Assembly: GCA_021824635.1 (NCBI GenBank)
Contig: JAKAKD010000030.1
Location: 124,001 to 188,000 of the forward strand
Length of the DNA stretch: 64,000 nucleotides
Source: Bacteroidota bacterium
GTDB lineage: Bacteria; Bacteroidota; Ignavibacteria; Ignavibacteriales; Melioribacteraceae
Direction: 5' to 3'
The notes under the pieces are model-generated. The model searched no databases, was not told where the DNA came from, and saw only the letters and a list, made by a program, of their open reading frames with translations. Shown here piece by piece: positions 27,572 through 36,848 of this stretch (its first letter is position 1; the number at the start of each line of letters is the position of its first letter). The position numbers and the translations under genes are program-made.

Positions 27572-28693
27572 TTATTCGTAGTAAGAGACAGACTCAGGCC
27601 TTGAATTTGTTGCTGTCGGCCAAAATTGATTTGTGAGAGCTGAATTTGCAGGTCTGTAACGAATTGTTGGATTACCGGAAAGTTGAATATTTCTTTTTGC
27701 TGTCATTGAACCTACGAGAGTGAAATTTCCATGCGCTTCAATATCGCCCTGCGCATACATCTGGCCTGCAAGATTAATATTTCCGTTCGCCTGAATGTTT
27801 CCACCGGAATAGAAACCAAGATTACTTCCATTTGGATCTACTGTATTCACAGATACGCTGCCGTTAAAAGTAATATTTCCTGTAACAATAAATATACCGT
27901 ATCCACTTGTTGAACCACGAAAATTTAGATCACCATTTACATAGTAGATTGCAGGATTACTTTTTGTTCCAAGCGTCGTTGAACCACTAATAGTAAGATT
28001 TCCATTTGTTATGCTGGTTGCAATGCCTATATAATCATTCGGGTTAAAGACCGGCAGTGTAATTGGAGGAATTTTAGCATTCACAGGATCTGAATTGGGG
28101 TTAACATTTGGAACAAAATTATTGTGACTCGACTCAAACTCATCTGAATATGTTCCAAAACCTCTAACATCATAAGCATTTCCGGAAGTATGCAAATCGC
28201 GATTTGAATGAATATTGGCATTCCAATGGGGATTATTATCATCTCGGATATCTATATTTCCTTGTAATTGCAAATCATTGCCCGAGGCCATTGCATACTG
28301 AAGAAATGGAGGAACTGATGAAGCGATTGCTAATTGTATAACCGATCGAATTGTTACAGTTTGATAATTTAATAACCCAGTACTTGTAATCAGTCTCATT
28401 CCGTTCAAACTCATATTTGGACCACCTGGATATTTGCTGGTGGTATTTGAGACTGAAACAGTCAAAGTACCATTTGCAATTTGTAAAGCATTCACACCAG
28501 TCCATGTTGTATCTAGATTCAGTTTAGAAATTGCGAATTCAATCCCAGCCGCAGCAATTTCTCCTGCTTGTGTTTTCTCAAATTTTTCAATAGTAGTGTT
28601 AACTAAACGTGAATTGCTATAGTTAATATTCAAAGTAGCAACTGTGAATAAACCTCCCATTCCTATTACCAGAAACAATAGCATTTTACCCAT
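27572..28693 (-). CDS. PilX-like surface protein with repetitive beta region
   Basis: 373 residues. One N-terminal membrane helix (about 3-22, FLVIGMGGLFTVATLN) is followed by a helical, Glu-containing stretch similar to the shaft of pilin-like proteins (about 28-60). From about 130 on, short strands repeat the theme GN(I/L)x(L/F)xGx, for example GDLNFRGS, GNITFNGS, GNINLAGQ and GNFTLVGS, as in polymer-forming beta-helix domains (DUF7305-type in PilX-like proteins, by recall). There is no GFTLIE prepilin cleavage motif. It is the last of three consecutive genes with an N-terminal hook, so it may be the tip or a large minor component of a pseudopilus. Function inferred. Confidence 0.5.
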   Translation of the reverse strand: MGKMLLFLVIGMGGLFTVATLNINYSNSRLVNTTIEKFEKTQAGEIAAAGIEFAISKLNLDTTWTGVNALQIANGTLTVSVSNTTSKYPGGPNMSLNGMRLITSTGLLNYQTVTIRSVIQLAIASSVPPFLQYAMASGNDLQLQGNIDIRDDNNPHWNANIHSNRDLHTSGNAYDVRGFGTYSDEFESSHNNFVPNVNPNSDPVNAKIPPITLPVFNPNDYIGIATSITNGNLTISGSTTLGTKSNPAIYYVNGDLNFRGSTSGYGIFIVTGNITFNGSVSVNTVDPNGSNLGFYSGGNIQANGNINLAGQMYAQGDIEAHGNFTLVGSMTAKRNIQLSGNPTIRYRPANSALTNQFWPTATNSRPESVSYYE

Positions 28694-28710
28694 AAATAAT
28701 CTATCACTTT

Positions 28711-29241
28711 TTATTTATTATGAATGAAATATCTTCTTTTATAATAAGAGCCAAAATTACTGGTAGTATCACTTCTAAACGAATTGTTGTCTATAACGAT
28801 TTGCATTTCTATGCTTTTAATACTGGATGCGTTAAAAGTGTTGTTATTCAATGAATCGAATCCCTGTAATAAAAAATTACTTATTACTATTTGTGACTCT
28901 CGTACAGAGCTATTAGTAGTTCTTCTAACTAAATATTGTCTGCCATTGGTCACACGCGTAAAATATTTAACACTATCAATGGAACCATTATTATCGAGGT
29001 CAGCCAAAAAAGAAATTGAAGAATTGTTAATAGAAGAGATCTTGGGATTTGTGCTTACCCTGTAACCGATTTTATTAAAATCATAATCCAATACATCAGC
29101 CATATTTGTCATACTCGACTCAGTAAATTCATTTATAATTTGTGAACGATTAGCATCCTGCATACGAAAATGAATAAATAGCAGCGCAAGAAGTACAATC
29201 CCTCCCACAATAAATGATCCGGACAGATTTATGTTTCCCAT
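28711..29241 (-). CDS. Pseudopilin-like membrane-anchored protein
   Basis: 176 residues. A single N-terminal hydrophobic helix (about 9-26) continues into a polar amphipathic helix, then a small beta-rich domain with FLADLDNNGSIDSVKYFT, reminiscent of GspJ-type minor pseudopilins. Directly downstream of a similar gene (9 bases) and upstream of the PilX-like gene (17 bases). No prepilin peptidase site is visible, so attachment may be by an uncleaved anchor. I do not recognise a specific family. Confidence 0.5.
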   Translation of the reverse strand: MGNINLSGSFIVGGIVLLALLFIHFRMQDANRSQIINEFTESSMTNMADVLDYDFNKIGYRVSTNPKISSINNSSISFLADLDNNGSIDSVKYFTRVTNGRQYLVRRTTNSSVRESQIVISNFLLQGFDSLNNNTFNASSIKSIEMQIVIDNNSFRSDTTSNFGSYYKRRYFIHNK

Positions 29242-29250
29242 AATAATTAC

Positions 29251-29733
29251 TCAGTAACTTGAATAATAATATAATTTAAGAGTATCAGGCAGATATATTG
29301 AATAAGTTTTCACTTCTATTCTTTTCATACGAGTTCTCGATGATACTAATACATCCGGCTGAGTTGGATTTACATAGCCAACATTTACCAATACCGAAAC
29401 ATTCCCTAATCTGGGAGTAGAAACTACAGTATTATAATTTTTATAGTCATCAACATCGTCAAATGAATTTGCGGTTTCTCCTTGTTCATGACCTAAAGAA
29501 TCCGGTGCTGTGAAATCATTACTATCAGTAACAGCAGTATGGACTGTTGATTCGTCGTAAGATTTAGATCTAATAATATCTATTGTTTGTTGAGCAACGC
29601 TAGTTGTTGTTGTAATGGCTTGAGCTTGAAGTGAATTATCCGTAGATGATAGTATTGTTCTATTTACGTTTAGGACTAATATGGCAAGAAGTATAGATGC
29701 GCCTAAAACTAAAAACATTTGACTATTGTCCAT
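29251..29733 (-). CDS. Pseudopilin-like membrane-anchored protein
   Basis: 160 residues, first of the three-gene set. The N-terminal hydrophobic helix (about 5-27, FLVLGASILLAILVLN) is followed by a Thr/Ser-rich helix and a small domain that ends in a conserved-looking MKRIEVKTYSIYLPDTLKLYYY strand. The layout resembles GspI-like minor pseudopilins but lacks GFTLIE. Starts at an ATG (29733) with AGGA directly before it. No assembly ATPase or prepilin peptidase gene is in the window, so any machine would be encoded elsewhere. Confidence 0.5.
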   Translation of the reverse strand: MDNSQMFLVLGASILLAILVLNVNRTILSSTDNSLQAQAITTTTSVAQQTIDIIRSKSYDESTVHTAVTDSNDFTAPDSLGHEQGETANSFDDVDDYKNYNTVVSTPRLGNVSVLVNVGYVNPTQPDVLVSSRTRMKRIEVKTYSIYLPDTLKLYYYSSY

Positions 29734-30107
29734 TCCTATGCTGCCTTATTATTTTATCCGCAACCGACAAAAAATCGCACACTTTGAATAACTTCAAAAT
29801 CGTAGATTTTATTCACGAATGCAGGAGAACGGAAGAATATCTGTCGTCAAGGTAATAATTTTCAACAAATCTCACTAATAATATCGAACAATAATTTAGA
29901 TTGTTTAGTTTTATACTCTCTTTTTTTATTGTTTCAGATCACAGCTCTGATTACAGCATTATATTAATAACTGGGGAGTGATATAAAATGGGATTAAGAG
30001 TTCATGTCAATTATCTCATTTTTGTCATTAACGAGACATTGTGTGATTGTGTTCGGGCTTTATGCTATACAATTAAATCTGCCCCCAAAATGCTTTAGCC
30101 TGGAATA
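29734..30107. other. Gene-poor gap between pseudopilin-like genes and SET gene
   Basis: 374 bases, AT-rich. It contains the upstream region of the pilin-like genes and, on the plus strand, a short open frame with a good ribosome site (listed separately). I see no tRNA, no obvious hairpin with T-tract and no repeat shared with other parts of the window. Confidence 0.4.
29988..30098 (+). CDS. Possible 36-residue small protein
   Basis: ATG with a GGGGAG ribosome site 10 bases upstream opens a frame of 36 codons ending at TAG. The product would begin MGLRVHVNYLIFVINE, contain three cysteines (LCDCVRALC) and end basic. It is the only plus-strand reading unit in a gap between two minus-strand genes. 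The ribosome site is the main argument; the length is well within chance. Confidence 0.22.
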   Translation: MGLRVHVNYLIFVINETLCDCVRALCYTIKSAPKML

Positions 30108-30518
30108 TTATATTGCTTTTTTATCCCTACATACTTCACAATTACAATGCTCATAAATTTCTTCATAGTCGTAATCAATTGTTAATTCTTCTCCGGCTTT
30201 TATATCCCGTTCAGCAACAAGGAAAAGAGAAGATTCATCGCGATCGTCCACGTAACAGTTCGGAGTACAATAATGATTAAGATTCTTGATTACTTCAGTA
30301 TTAAAAGTATCTATGTAATTATCACCATTACAAAAAATGTAAACATTTCCTTCTTCATCCTCTCTGCGAATACATTCTGCCTCATCTATCACTTCACCTT
30401 CGATAATACAAATTATATGATCGGCGGGAATATTAATCTTAGTCAAGATTCCTCTTCCATGAAGTGAAGATTCACTTACTTCTAATTCTTTTTCAAAATA
30501 TGGTCTTTTATTATGCAT
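30108..30518 (-). CDS. Small SET-domain protein-lysine methyltransferase-like protein
   Basis: 136 residues, almost only a SET domain. HGRGI (20-24) is the usual start motif, LNHYCTPNC (80-88) the S-adenosylmethionine-binding NH motif, and GEELTIDYDY (109-118) the catalytic tyrosine segment. A post-SET cysteine cluster HCNCEVC (124-130) could, with Cys84 or Cys88, bind zinc. Such proteins methylate lysines; short bacterial ones are sparsely studied and their targets unknown. It stands alone, 134 bases upstream of the end of the propeller-protein gene. All SET motifs look intact. Confidence 0.88.
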   Translation of the reverse strand: MHNKRPYFEKELEVSESSLHGRGILTKINIPADHIICIIEGEVIDEAECIRREDEEGNVYIFCNGDNYIDTFNTEVIKNLNHYCTPNCYVDDRDESSLFLVAERDIKAGEELTIDYDYEEIYEHCNCEVCRDKKAI

Positions 30519-30651
30519 AAGTGTTTGCCGTTAAATAATTGCGGGCAAATGTAGTGATTTTTAACGAGATAGTTTTGAAGTACTGTTCCCGCTTTCTTTT
30601 TGTTACATATACTCTTTACTCTTTGCAACAAAATAGATTAATCTACAACTT

Positions 30652-33600
30652 CTAATTCTCGAATAAGGAAATCTTTACATCCTCAACTGATTTTCGGAAT
30701 TCAGTCCAATTTTTCTGGAAAAAATTATTTATTCTATCCATAACAGTTTTGTACGCAGAGTCAAACATCATCAAACTAACCTTTTCAGATTCACCGGGTT
30801 TATCCCAATAGCCGGTTACAGCACCGTAAGCTCTGCGTAATTTTACACTGAGTTTATTTTCATCATTGACAAGACCTTGACCTCTTGACGAAGTGATCAA
30901 TTCATTCAAAACTTTTACAGAATCTTTAATTGATTTGCTCAGTTTCTTAAGTTCCATAAAACTTTTATCAGTTTTGTCTTTCATTTTCTCATCAATCACA
31001 GCAATTGTTTTATCAGCGGCATTTAACCGTTCGGTAATTTTGGTAACCGCCTCAATTTTAGGAACGAGTTCTTTATACATGTTATCTCGCTCGGTTAGGT
31101 TTTCAAGTTTAATATTTAACCGGGGATCTGAAAAAACTTTCACATTAGCGGAATCTGCTGTCTTCTGGTATGTGATCTTTATTTTATATTCACCAGGTAA
31201 TACACTTGGACCGGCAGGTTCTTCATTTTCTGTTAGTCGGGAAGTGTCCATGAAACCACGGCCGCCGCCAGGCATACGCACTCCTTTTCTTTCGAATTGC
31301 CAGAATACTCTGTTAAAACCTTTTTCAAATTTTGGAGAAATAGTTCTAACTAATTTATTGCTGTTATCAAAAATTTCTAATTTTATTTTGTCGCCTCCTT
31401 TGGATGTATCTTGTAAAACATAAAAGGTTATCATAGCACCACTTTGAAGATTTTCTCCTCTAAATTCGGCAGAACCCGGAAAGCCGATTCCGGGAGCGGA
31501 CTTAAGTACATATTGATAAGCATCAGGCACACTGAAAAGTTTTACTTTCCTATCAAGAAGTGCAGTTCCTTCTTTTGCTAATTCACGTAATGGAGTTATA
31601 TCATCAAGCACCCAGATAGATCTTCCAAACGTAGCAATCACTAAATCATTTTCTCTTGGATTAATTGCGAAATCATAAGTGGAAACTGTTGGATAACCAT
31701 CGGTCCATTTAGTCCAGGTTTTACCGGCATCAATACTAATATAAAAACCGAATTCGGTTCCGAGGAAGTAAAGGTTTTTTTGCACCGGATCTTGAATGAA
31801 AGTAAGTGCATAACCGGTAACATCGCTTTCTTTAACTACCGGATTCCATGTTTTTCCCAAATCAGCTGTTTGATAGACATACGGTTTCCAATCATCTCTT
31901 CTATAATTATTTATTACCACAAATGCTTCTTCTGCTTTATAAGATGAAGCGCGGATTTGTGGTACCCAAGAACCCTCCGGAACACCTTTAATATTTTTTG
32001 CAACATTCTCCCAAGTTTTTCCACCGTCATTTGTAACCTGAACATTTCCATCATCAGTCCCGACCCAAATAATACCTTCTTTAACCGGACTTGGTGCAAT
32101 TGCAATTATAGTTGTAAAATTTTCTGCGTTTGTTGCATCTATGGTGAGACCGCCGCTCTCGTTGGCTTTTTGTTTTGCAGGATCGTTTGTTGTTAAGTCA
32201 GGAGAGATGATTTCCCAGCTATCACCTTTGTTTATACTTTTGTGTAAATACTGAGAGCCATAATAGAGAACTGATTTGTTAATTGGATCCAGAGAAAATC
32301 CAGCATTCCAATTGAAGCGAAGTTTTTTCCCTTGAGGATGAACCGGCTGAATTCCTTTTCTATCGCCGCTAATAATATCAAAGCGCATCAAATTTCCGCC
32401 TTGAGACATGCTGTAAACAAAACGGGGATCTAACTGATCTGCGGCAGCATCAAAACCATCGCCGCTTCCAATTCTTTCCCAGTAACTATTTCTAATCTCG
32501 TCCCTGCTTAAAACTCTACTTGGTCCCCGCCAGGAACCATTATCCTGCAAACCGCCGTATATGTTGTAGGGTGTTTCCATATCAACGTTCACATGATAAA
32601 ATTGTCCTAACGGTAAGTTGCCGATAAACCTCCACGACTTTCCTCTATCAAGAGAAATTGCAAGTCCCCCGTCATTTCCATCTATTAGATATTTACCATC
32701 TTTAGGATTGATCCACCATGCATGATGATCGGGGTGAATATCGCGGGTAATTAACGGTTTAAAAGTTTTTCCACCATCCTCGCTCATCGTAACCGAAGAG
32801 AATAAATTATAAATTCTATTTTCGTTTTCGGGATCTACATAAATTTCATGATAATAGAATGGGCGATTGCTAACGTTTTCATCGGTTACCATTTGCCATT
32901 TGAAGCCGCCATCATCGGAGCGGTACAATGCATTTTTCTTTGCTTCAACAAGTGCATAAATAATTTTTGTATTGCTGCGTGCAATTGCTAAACCGATTCT
33001 TCCAAGATCACCTTTTGGTAATCCATCTTTATCTGTTTTTTTCTGCCATGTTTCTCCGCCGTCAAAAGTTATAAACAATCCGGATCCCTGTCCGCCTGAT
33101 TTGAAGAACCACGGCCAGCGTCTGAACTCCCACATAGCCGCAATTAATTTGTTAGGATTGGATGGATCAATAATTAAATCTGCAATTCCGGTTTTGCTAT
33201 CAACGAATAAAACCTTGCGCCATGTTTTTCCGCCATCTGTTGTTTTGAAAACTCCACGCTCAGTGCTTTCGCCCCAGGCTGTACCTTGAGCTCCTACATA
33301 AACTGTGTTTGAATTTGTTGGATCAATAATAATGCGGTAAATGTTGCGTGTTTTTTCCAAACCAAGACATTTCCATGTTTTTCCGCCGTCAATACTTTTG
33401 TAAACTCCGTTACCGCTTGTTTGACTGTTACGCGGATTACCTTCGCCGGTTCCGACCCAAATTATATCCGGCACATTTTGATCTATTGCAAGTGCACCGA
33501 TTGATGCCGCAGGCTGTTCATCAAATATTGGTTCCCATGTCACACCTCCGCTTGTTGATCTCCATAAACCTCCGCTCGCCGATCCAACGTAAATCAAATC

Positions 33601-33780
33601 CGGGTCTTTTTGAACAACATCAATTGCAGTTACTCTTCCGCTCATTCCGGCAGGACCAATACTCCGCATCTTCATTCCTTCGAATAATTCCATATCGAGT
33701 TTTTGCGGGAAGATGTTCAGTGCAGAAAATAAAAGGATGGTAATAATTAAAAATCTTTTTGAAAAAGAATTGCTCTCCAT
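30652..33780 (-). CDS. Secreted VPS10/BNR-repeat beta-propeller protein
   Basis: 1042 residues from the ATG at 33780, chosen because GGAGA lies 8 bases upstream and a clean signal peptide follows (about 1-24, ending NIFPQ); an earlier in-frame ATG at 33828 adds 16 atypical residues. The body (about 30-720) is two sortilin/VPS10-like propellers with many Asp-box turns such as STSGGVTWEP, SIDGGKTWKC, TTDGGKTWR, FDGGETWQK, TNDGGKTWEN and SIDAGKTWTKW. The C-terminal part (about 740-1040) has beta-sandwich strands then helices. Annotated in related genomes as 'glycosyl hydrolase', although catalytic residues are not evident; binding or surface roles are as likely. Confidence 0.85.
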   Translation of the reverse strand: MESNSFSKRFLIITILLFSALNIFPQKLDMELFEGMKMRSIGPAGMSGRVTAIDVVQKDPDLIYVGSASGGLWRSTSGGVTWEPIFDEQPAASIGALAIDQNVPDIIWVGTGEGNPRNSQTSGNGVYKSIDGGKTWKCLGLEKTRNIYRIIIDPTNSNTVYVGAQGTAWGESTERGVFKTTDGGKTWRKVLFVDSKTGIADLIIDPSNPNKLIAAMWEFRRWPWFFKSGGQGSGLFITFDGGETWQKKTDKDGLPKGDLGRIGLAIARSNTKIIYALVEAKKNALYRSDDGGFKWQMVTDENVSNRPFYYHEIYVDPENENRIYNLFSSVTMSEDGGKTFKPLITRDIHPDHHAWWINPKDGKYLIDGNDGGLAISLDRGKSWRFIGNLPLGQFYHVNVDMETPYNIYGGLQDNGSWRGPSRVLSRDEIRNSYWERIGSGDGFDAAADQLDPRFVYSMSQGGNLMRFDIISGDRKGIQPVHPQGKKLRFNWNAGFSLDPINKSVLYYGSQYLHKSINKGDSWEIISPDLTTNDPAKQKANESGGLTIDATNAENFTTIIAIAPSPVKEGIIWVGTDDGNVQVTNDGGKTWENVAKNIKGVPEGSWVPQIRASSYKAEEAFVVINNYRRDDWKPYVYQTADLGKTWNPVVKESDVTGYALTFIQDPVQKNLYFLGTEFGFYISIDAGKTWTKWTDGYPTVSTYDFAINPRENDLVIATFGRSIWVLDDITPLRELAKEGTALLDRKVKLFSVPDAYQYVLKSAPGIGFPGSAEFRGENLQSGAMITFYVLQDTSKGGDKIKLEIFDNSNKLVRTISPKFEKGFNRVFWQFERKGVRMPGGGRGFMDTSRLTENEEPAGPSVLPGEYKIKITYQKTADSANVKVFSDPRLNIKLENLTERDNMYKELVPKIEAVTKITERLNAADKTIAVIDEKMKDKTDKSFMELKKLSKSIKDSVKVLNELITSSRGQGLVNDENKLSVKLRRAYGAVTGYWDKPGESEKVSLMMFDSAYKTVMDRINNFFQKNWTEFRKSVEDVKISLFEN

Positions 33781-33979
33781 AAAAGTCTCCGTTGATGTTA
33801 TAAGAGGTTTTTTAATTAGGCAAAACATTAAGTCTTTGGATGTTTGATTGCATAATAAAGAAGAAGTGAATCTTTTGCCATAAGAATTTTATTTTCATAA
33901 ATCAAGGATGCCCCATATTCCCGAAGCAATTTCCTCTGTTGAAGAGTGGAATGGGTCGTCAATACTTTTTAGATACGCC

Positions 33980-34627
33980 TCATTCATACTTTTTCAAAAT
34001 TTTACCAAATCTGCTCAGCTTAGAGTACAACTGCCCTGCTGTTACAAGTCCGAATGTATCAATCTCTACCCCGGTAGATTGTATTGCTTCGGCTGCCCAT
34101 GTGTTACAAGTCCTCATAAAAAAATAATAATGAACTGACTTAAAAAATATTATTGGTTTTTCTTTATCTCTTAATGAAATGATAACTTTCTTATAATCAT
34201 CATACTTAAATGATTGATTGATAAAATCAGCCATTCTCAAAAACCTCTCTTTAGTTAGAACAAACTGTATGGCAAATTCTCTCCATTCAATTACTCTTTC
34301 AATCGGAAATTTATACCCATCAATCCTTATCACTGTTGGGGTGGGGACTAAAATCGCATTTACAGCAAGACATATATTGAACCCCGGTGATTGATAAAAT
34401 TCAGCATCACCCCAGCCAATATCTACATATTTGAAACCATCAAAGTATGATAATACCGGTAATATCTTTTTAGTAAAATCGTTTACAGGAATCATTAATC
34501 CTGTGTGCCAATTTACTTTTACTAAATAAATGTTAATAGAATCTCGCTCAGAGACCTGTGCAAATTTTACAGAATAGAAAAAAATGAACACACAAATCAT
34601 TTCTACTAATAAGAATTTCCTTCTCAT
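33980..34627 (-). CDS. DUF2459/TIGR02117-type secreted or periplasmic protein
   Basis: 215 residues with an N-terminal hydrophobic segment (about 5-23, signal or anchor). NWHTGLMIP (about 36-44) and KYVDIGWGDAEFYQSPGF (about 66-83) are hallmarks of the DUF2459 family; TCNTWAAEAIQSTGV near the C-terminus has a Cys-Asn-Thr-Trp motif that, with the early His, recalls an NlpC/P60-like papain-fold arrangement. The function of the family is unknown. The gene is separated from neighbours on both sides. Confidence 0.75.
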   Translation of the reverse strand: MRRKFLLVEMICVFIFFYSVKFAQVSERDSINIYLVKVNWHTGLMIPVNDFTKKILPVLSYFDGFKYVDIGWGDAEFYQSPGFNICLAVNAILVPTPTVIRIDGYKFPIERVIEWREFAIQFVLTKERFLRMADFINQSFKYDDYKKVIISLRDKEKPIIFFKSVHYYFFMRTCNTWAAEAIQSTGVEIDTFGLVTAGQLYSKLSRFGKILKKYE

Positions 34628-34922
34628 ACCGCGATCATAATGTTGAATAAAATATCCTTGTGATAATTTAATGTAAAATCGTTAACAAATCATTAGTGGC
34701 AAATGGACATTAAAGATGAAAAATGTTTTTTGCTTGGAGATACAACACAAACATTTCTTTTTAGATCAATATCATTTACATAGTTTTAACACCCGCATAT
34801 ATGTGTCGTTTTTAAAATTTTAAGCAACCTTTTATTTGTACCCCCGTCTTAATTCGTGAAAGCGAAAAACAAACCATTTTTGAGTCGCAAAAAAACCATA
34901 AACAAAAGCAAGTGAGGAAAAG
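34628..34922. other. Divergent intergenic region
   Basis: 295 bases separating the minus-strand DUF2459 gene from the plus-strand HEAT-repeat gene. It contains long A/T runs and the Shine-Dalgarno region of the latter. No promoter fits the TAnnTTTG rule convincingly, and no RNA gene or repeat is visible. Confidence 0.4.
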
Positions 34923-35369
34923 ATGAAAACAAGAATGTTCTTCGGATTCCTGATTCTCTCCACATTGCTATTCACAGCATACACTTTTGCAGAAGTGAAT
35001 AAGACGGCGCCTAAGGCGAATACATATGAAGCAATCGAACTCAACAGATTGATTGGGCTGGCATCTGATAACGAAGGATTAAGAGTCAGCTGCGCGTTTA
35101 ATCTTGGTGAAATGAAATCTACAAAAGCAGTCATTCCGCTTATGGCATTATTAAGGGAAGGCAAAACATGCGAAGAGCGAATTATCGCGGCTTTATCTTT
35201 AGTTAAGATTGGCGATCCACAAGGCGTTTACATGGTAAGCCGCTTAGCAAAATTTCATGATTGCGATAGAACCCGCCGCATGTGCGAAAAATTTTATAAC
35301 GGCTATCTTTATCAAAAATATTTAGATGAACACCCTGATAAAGCAACTGACATTGCATTAGCAAAGTGA
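34923..35369 (+). CDS. Small secreted HEAT-repeat-like protein
   Basis: 148 residues. Signal peptide about 1-23 (MKTR, hydrophobic core, TFA). The mature part has two helix pairs of HEAT type: NEGLRVSCAFNLGEMKSTKAVIPLMALL and CEERIIAALSLVKIGDPQGV. Four cysteines (SCAF, KTCEE, HDCD, RMCEK) could form two disulfides, in keeping with a periplasmic location. GAGGA stands 6 bases before ATG. The downstream hairpin is a shared terminator. No specific function can be assigned. Confidence 0.75.
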   Translation: MKTRMFFGFLILSTLLFTAYTFAEVNKTAPKANTYEAIELNRLIGLASDNEGLRVSCAFNLGEMKSTKAVIPLMALLREGKTCEERIIAALSLVKIGDPQGVYMVSRLAKFHDCDRTRRMCEKFYNGYLYQKYLDEHPDKATDIALAK

Positions 35370-35391
35370 TAAAGTAATTGAGAAGAAAGAA

Positions 35392-35420
35392 AAGTCCGCC
35401 CGGATTTTCCGGACGGACTT
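35392..35420. terminator. Bidirectional terminator
   Basis: 12-bp GC-rich stem with one mismatch (arms 35392-35403 and 35409-35420) and a 5-base loop, between two convergent genes. T-rich on the plus side (CTTTTAC) and A-rich on the other. Confidence 0.75.
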
Positions 35421-35471
35421 CTTTTACATCAACACTAATTATCTAATAAGTTTTCGTAACAAATTTTTAAG

Positions 35472-36848
35472 CTAATCAATATCAAAATTTATCTGATTGC
35501 CGACTTCAGCAGAGTAGAGTTTCACTTGATTGAACTTATGAAGTATGTTGTAACCAAGCCAATTTTGAGATTGGTGCTCGCCGTGAATTAAAACCACCCG
35601 TGTGGGTTTTGTACGTTCAATAATTGTAAGCAATTCTTCACGCTTTGAATGAGAAGGGAAATAAAATCTTTCAACATGACAGTTGATTTTTTGCGGTGGA
35701 TTAAATTCAGTCAGCTGAACAACATCTCCTCTCTTTGAATTCATAATTTTGTATCCGGGTGTTTCAGAATCCATATAGCCAACTCCAAAAATTCCAAACG
35801 ATTCTTGCCTGAGCCAATAATCCAGAAGCCGGTATGAGGTTGTTCCTTCGAGCATCATTCCGCTTGACGCCAGGACAATGCCGGGGTTTTTCTTAAAATA
35901 ATTATAGTCTTCAATTTCGAATAAATTGTTTTGTGGAATGTCACGAAGTTCAAGCTCAATATTTTTTCTTCTTACCAGATACCGGTTACGATCATATAAT
36001 GATGAAATTTCCTTCCCAATTCCGCCTGTGTAAATATTTGTTTCAGTCAGCATTCCTTTTTTCATCAACAGATAAATTGATGCCAGCAACTCTTGTGTTT
36101 TACCTAAAGCAAAAACCGGAATTAGAATAGATCCGCCATTCCGTAAAATTTGGTTCGCATCCTTAGTAAATCTTTTCTGCTCGCTCTGCCACGTGCCGAG
36201 TTTGGCGGAATCCGTTCCGGCGTAAGTAGATTCTAAAATTAAGGTATCAACTTTTTTTACCTTCGATAAATCGGCGCCGGTCATTATTGTTTGATCCGAG
36301 AGATTGATATCTCCCGTATAAAGAATTTTTTGTTCATTGTGCTCAATTAAAATGGCGGCAGCGCCAAGAATATGCCCCGCATCATAAAACGTTATATTAA
36401 TTGGCAAAGAAGAGATATGCCTTAATCCTTTCAACGGAAAAACTTCTTCATATTCCACAGTTCGAATACTCCTAACCAGAAGATCAATTTCATCATGCGT
36501 ATATATTCTAAGTCCGCTCTCTTCACTTTGACTGTTGACTAATATGTTTGCGGCATTGTGAAGCGTGAGTTCTGCAATTTCTTTTGTCTGCGAAGTGGAA
36601 AAAATTATTACGTGAGGAATGTGTTGAATTAAAAAAGGAAGCGACCCGATATGGTCTTGATGAGCATGGCTGATAAAAGCAAAATCGAGAGGCAAATCTT
36701 TCAATAGTTCAAATTTAGGAAGTGAGTCTAAACCTTTTTTGCGCGGATGTATTCCGCAGTCGAGAAGAATGCCAGTTCCGGCAATGTTTAGATAAAAACA
36801 ACTTGCACCGATATCATCGGCGCCGCCAAGCGGTAAAAATTTTATCAT
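35472..36848 (-). CDS. Metallo-beta-lactamase/beta-CASP ribonuclease-like protein
   Basis: 458 residues. The metallo-beta-lactamase part has the zinc motif HAHQDH (61-66), DCGIHP before it, YDAGHILGAA and ILYTGDI. The beta-CASP insert occupies about 215-390, with LILESTYAG, GGSILIPVFALGKTQEL and VLASSGMM. The RNA-metabolising C-terminal motif VVLIHGEHQ (motif C) follows. These are the features of Ysh1/YSH1-type RNA nucleases (CPSF73 relatives). It probably processes or degrades RNA in the cytoplasm. It faces the HEAT gene tail to tail. Confidence 0.88.
   Translation of the reverse strand: MIKFLPLGGADDIGASCFYLNIAGTGILLDCGIHPRKKGLDSLPKFELLKDLPLDFAFISHAHQDHIGSLPFLIQHIPHVIIFSTSQTKEIAELTLHNAANILVNSQSEESGLRIYTHDEIDLLVRSIRTVEYEEVFPLKGLRHISSLPINITFYDAGHILGAAAILIEHNEQKILYTGDINLSDQTIMTGADLSKVKKVDTLILESTYAGTDSAKLGTWQSEQKRFTKDANQILRNGGSILIPVFALGKTQELLASIYLLMKKGMLTETNIYTGGIGKEISSLYDRNRYLVRRKNIELELRDIPQNNLFEIEDYNYFKKNPGIVLASSGMMLEGTTSYRLLDYWLRQESFGIFGVGYMDSETPGYKIMNSKRGDVVQLTEFNPPQKINCHVERFYFPSHSKREELLTIIERTKPTRVVLIHGEHQSQNWLGYNILHKFNQVKLYSAEVGNQINFDID

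Noticed and set aside
30652-33780. Calling the propeller protein a true glycosidase
   Set aside because: Asp-box repeats and VPS10-like propellers alone do not show catalysis, and no sialidase-type active-site set is evident.
33780-33828. Earlier ATG for the propeller protein
   Set aside because: The signal peptide and GGAGA ribosome site fit ATG 33780; the extra 16 residues are not signal-like.
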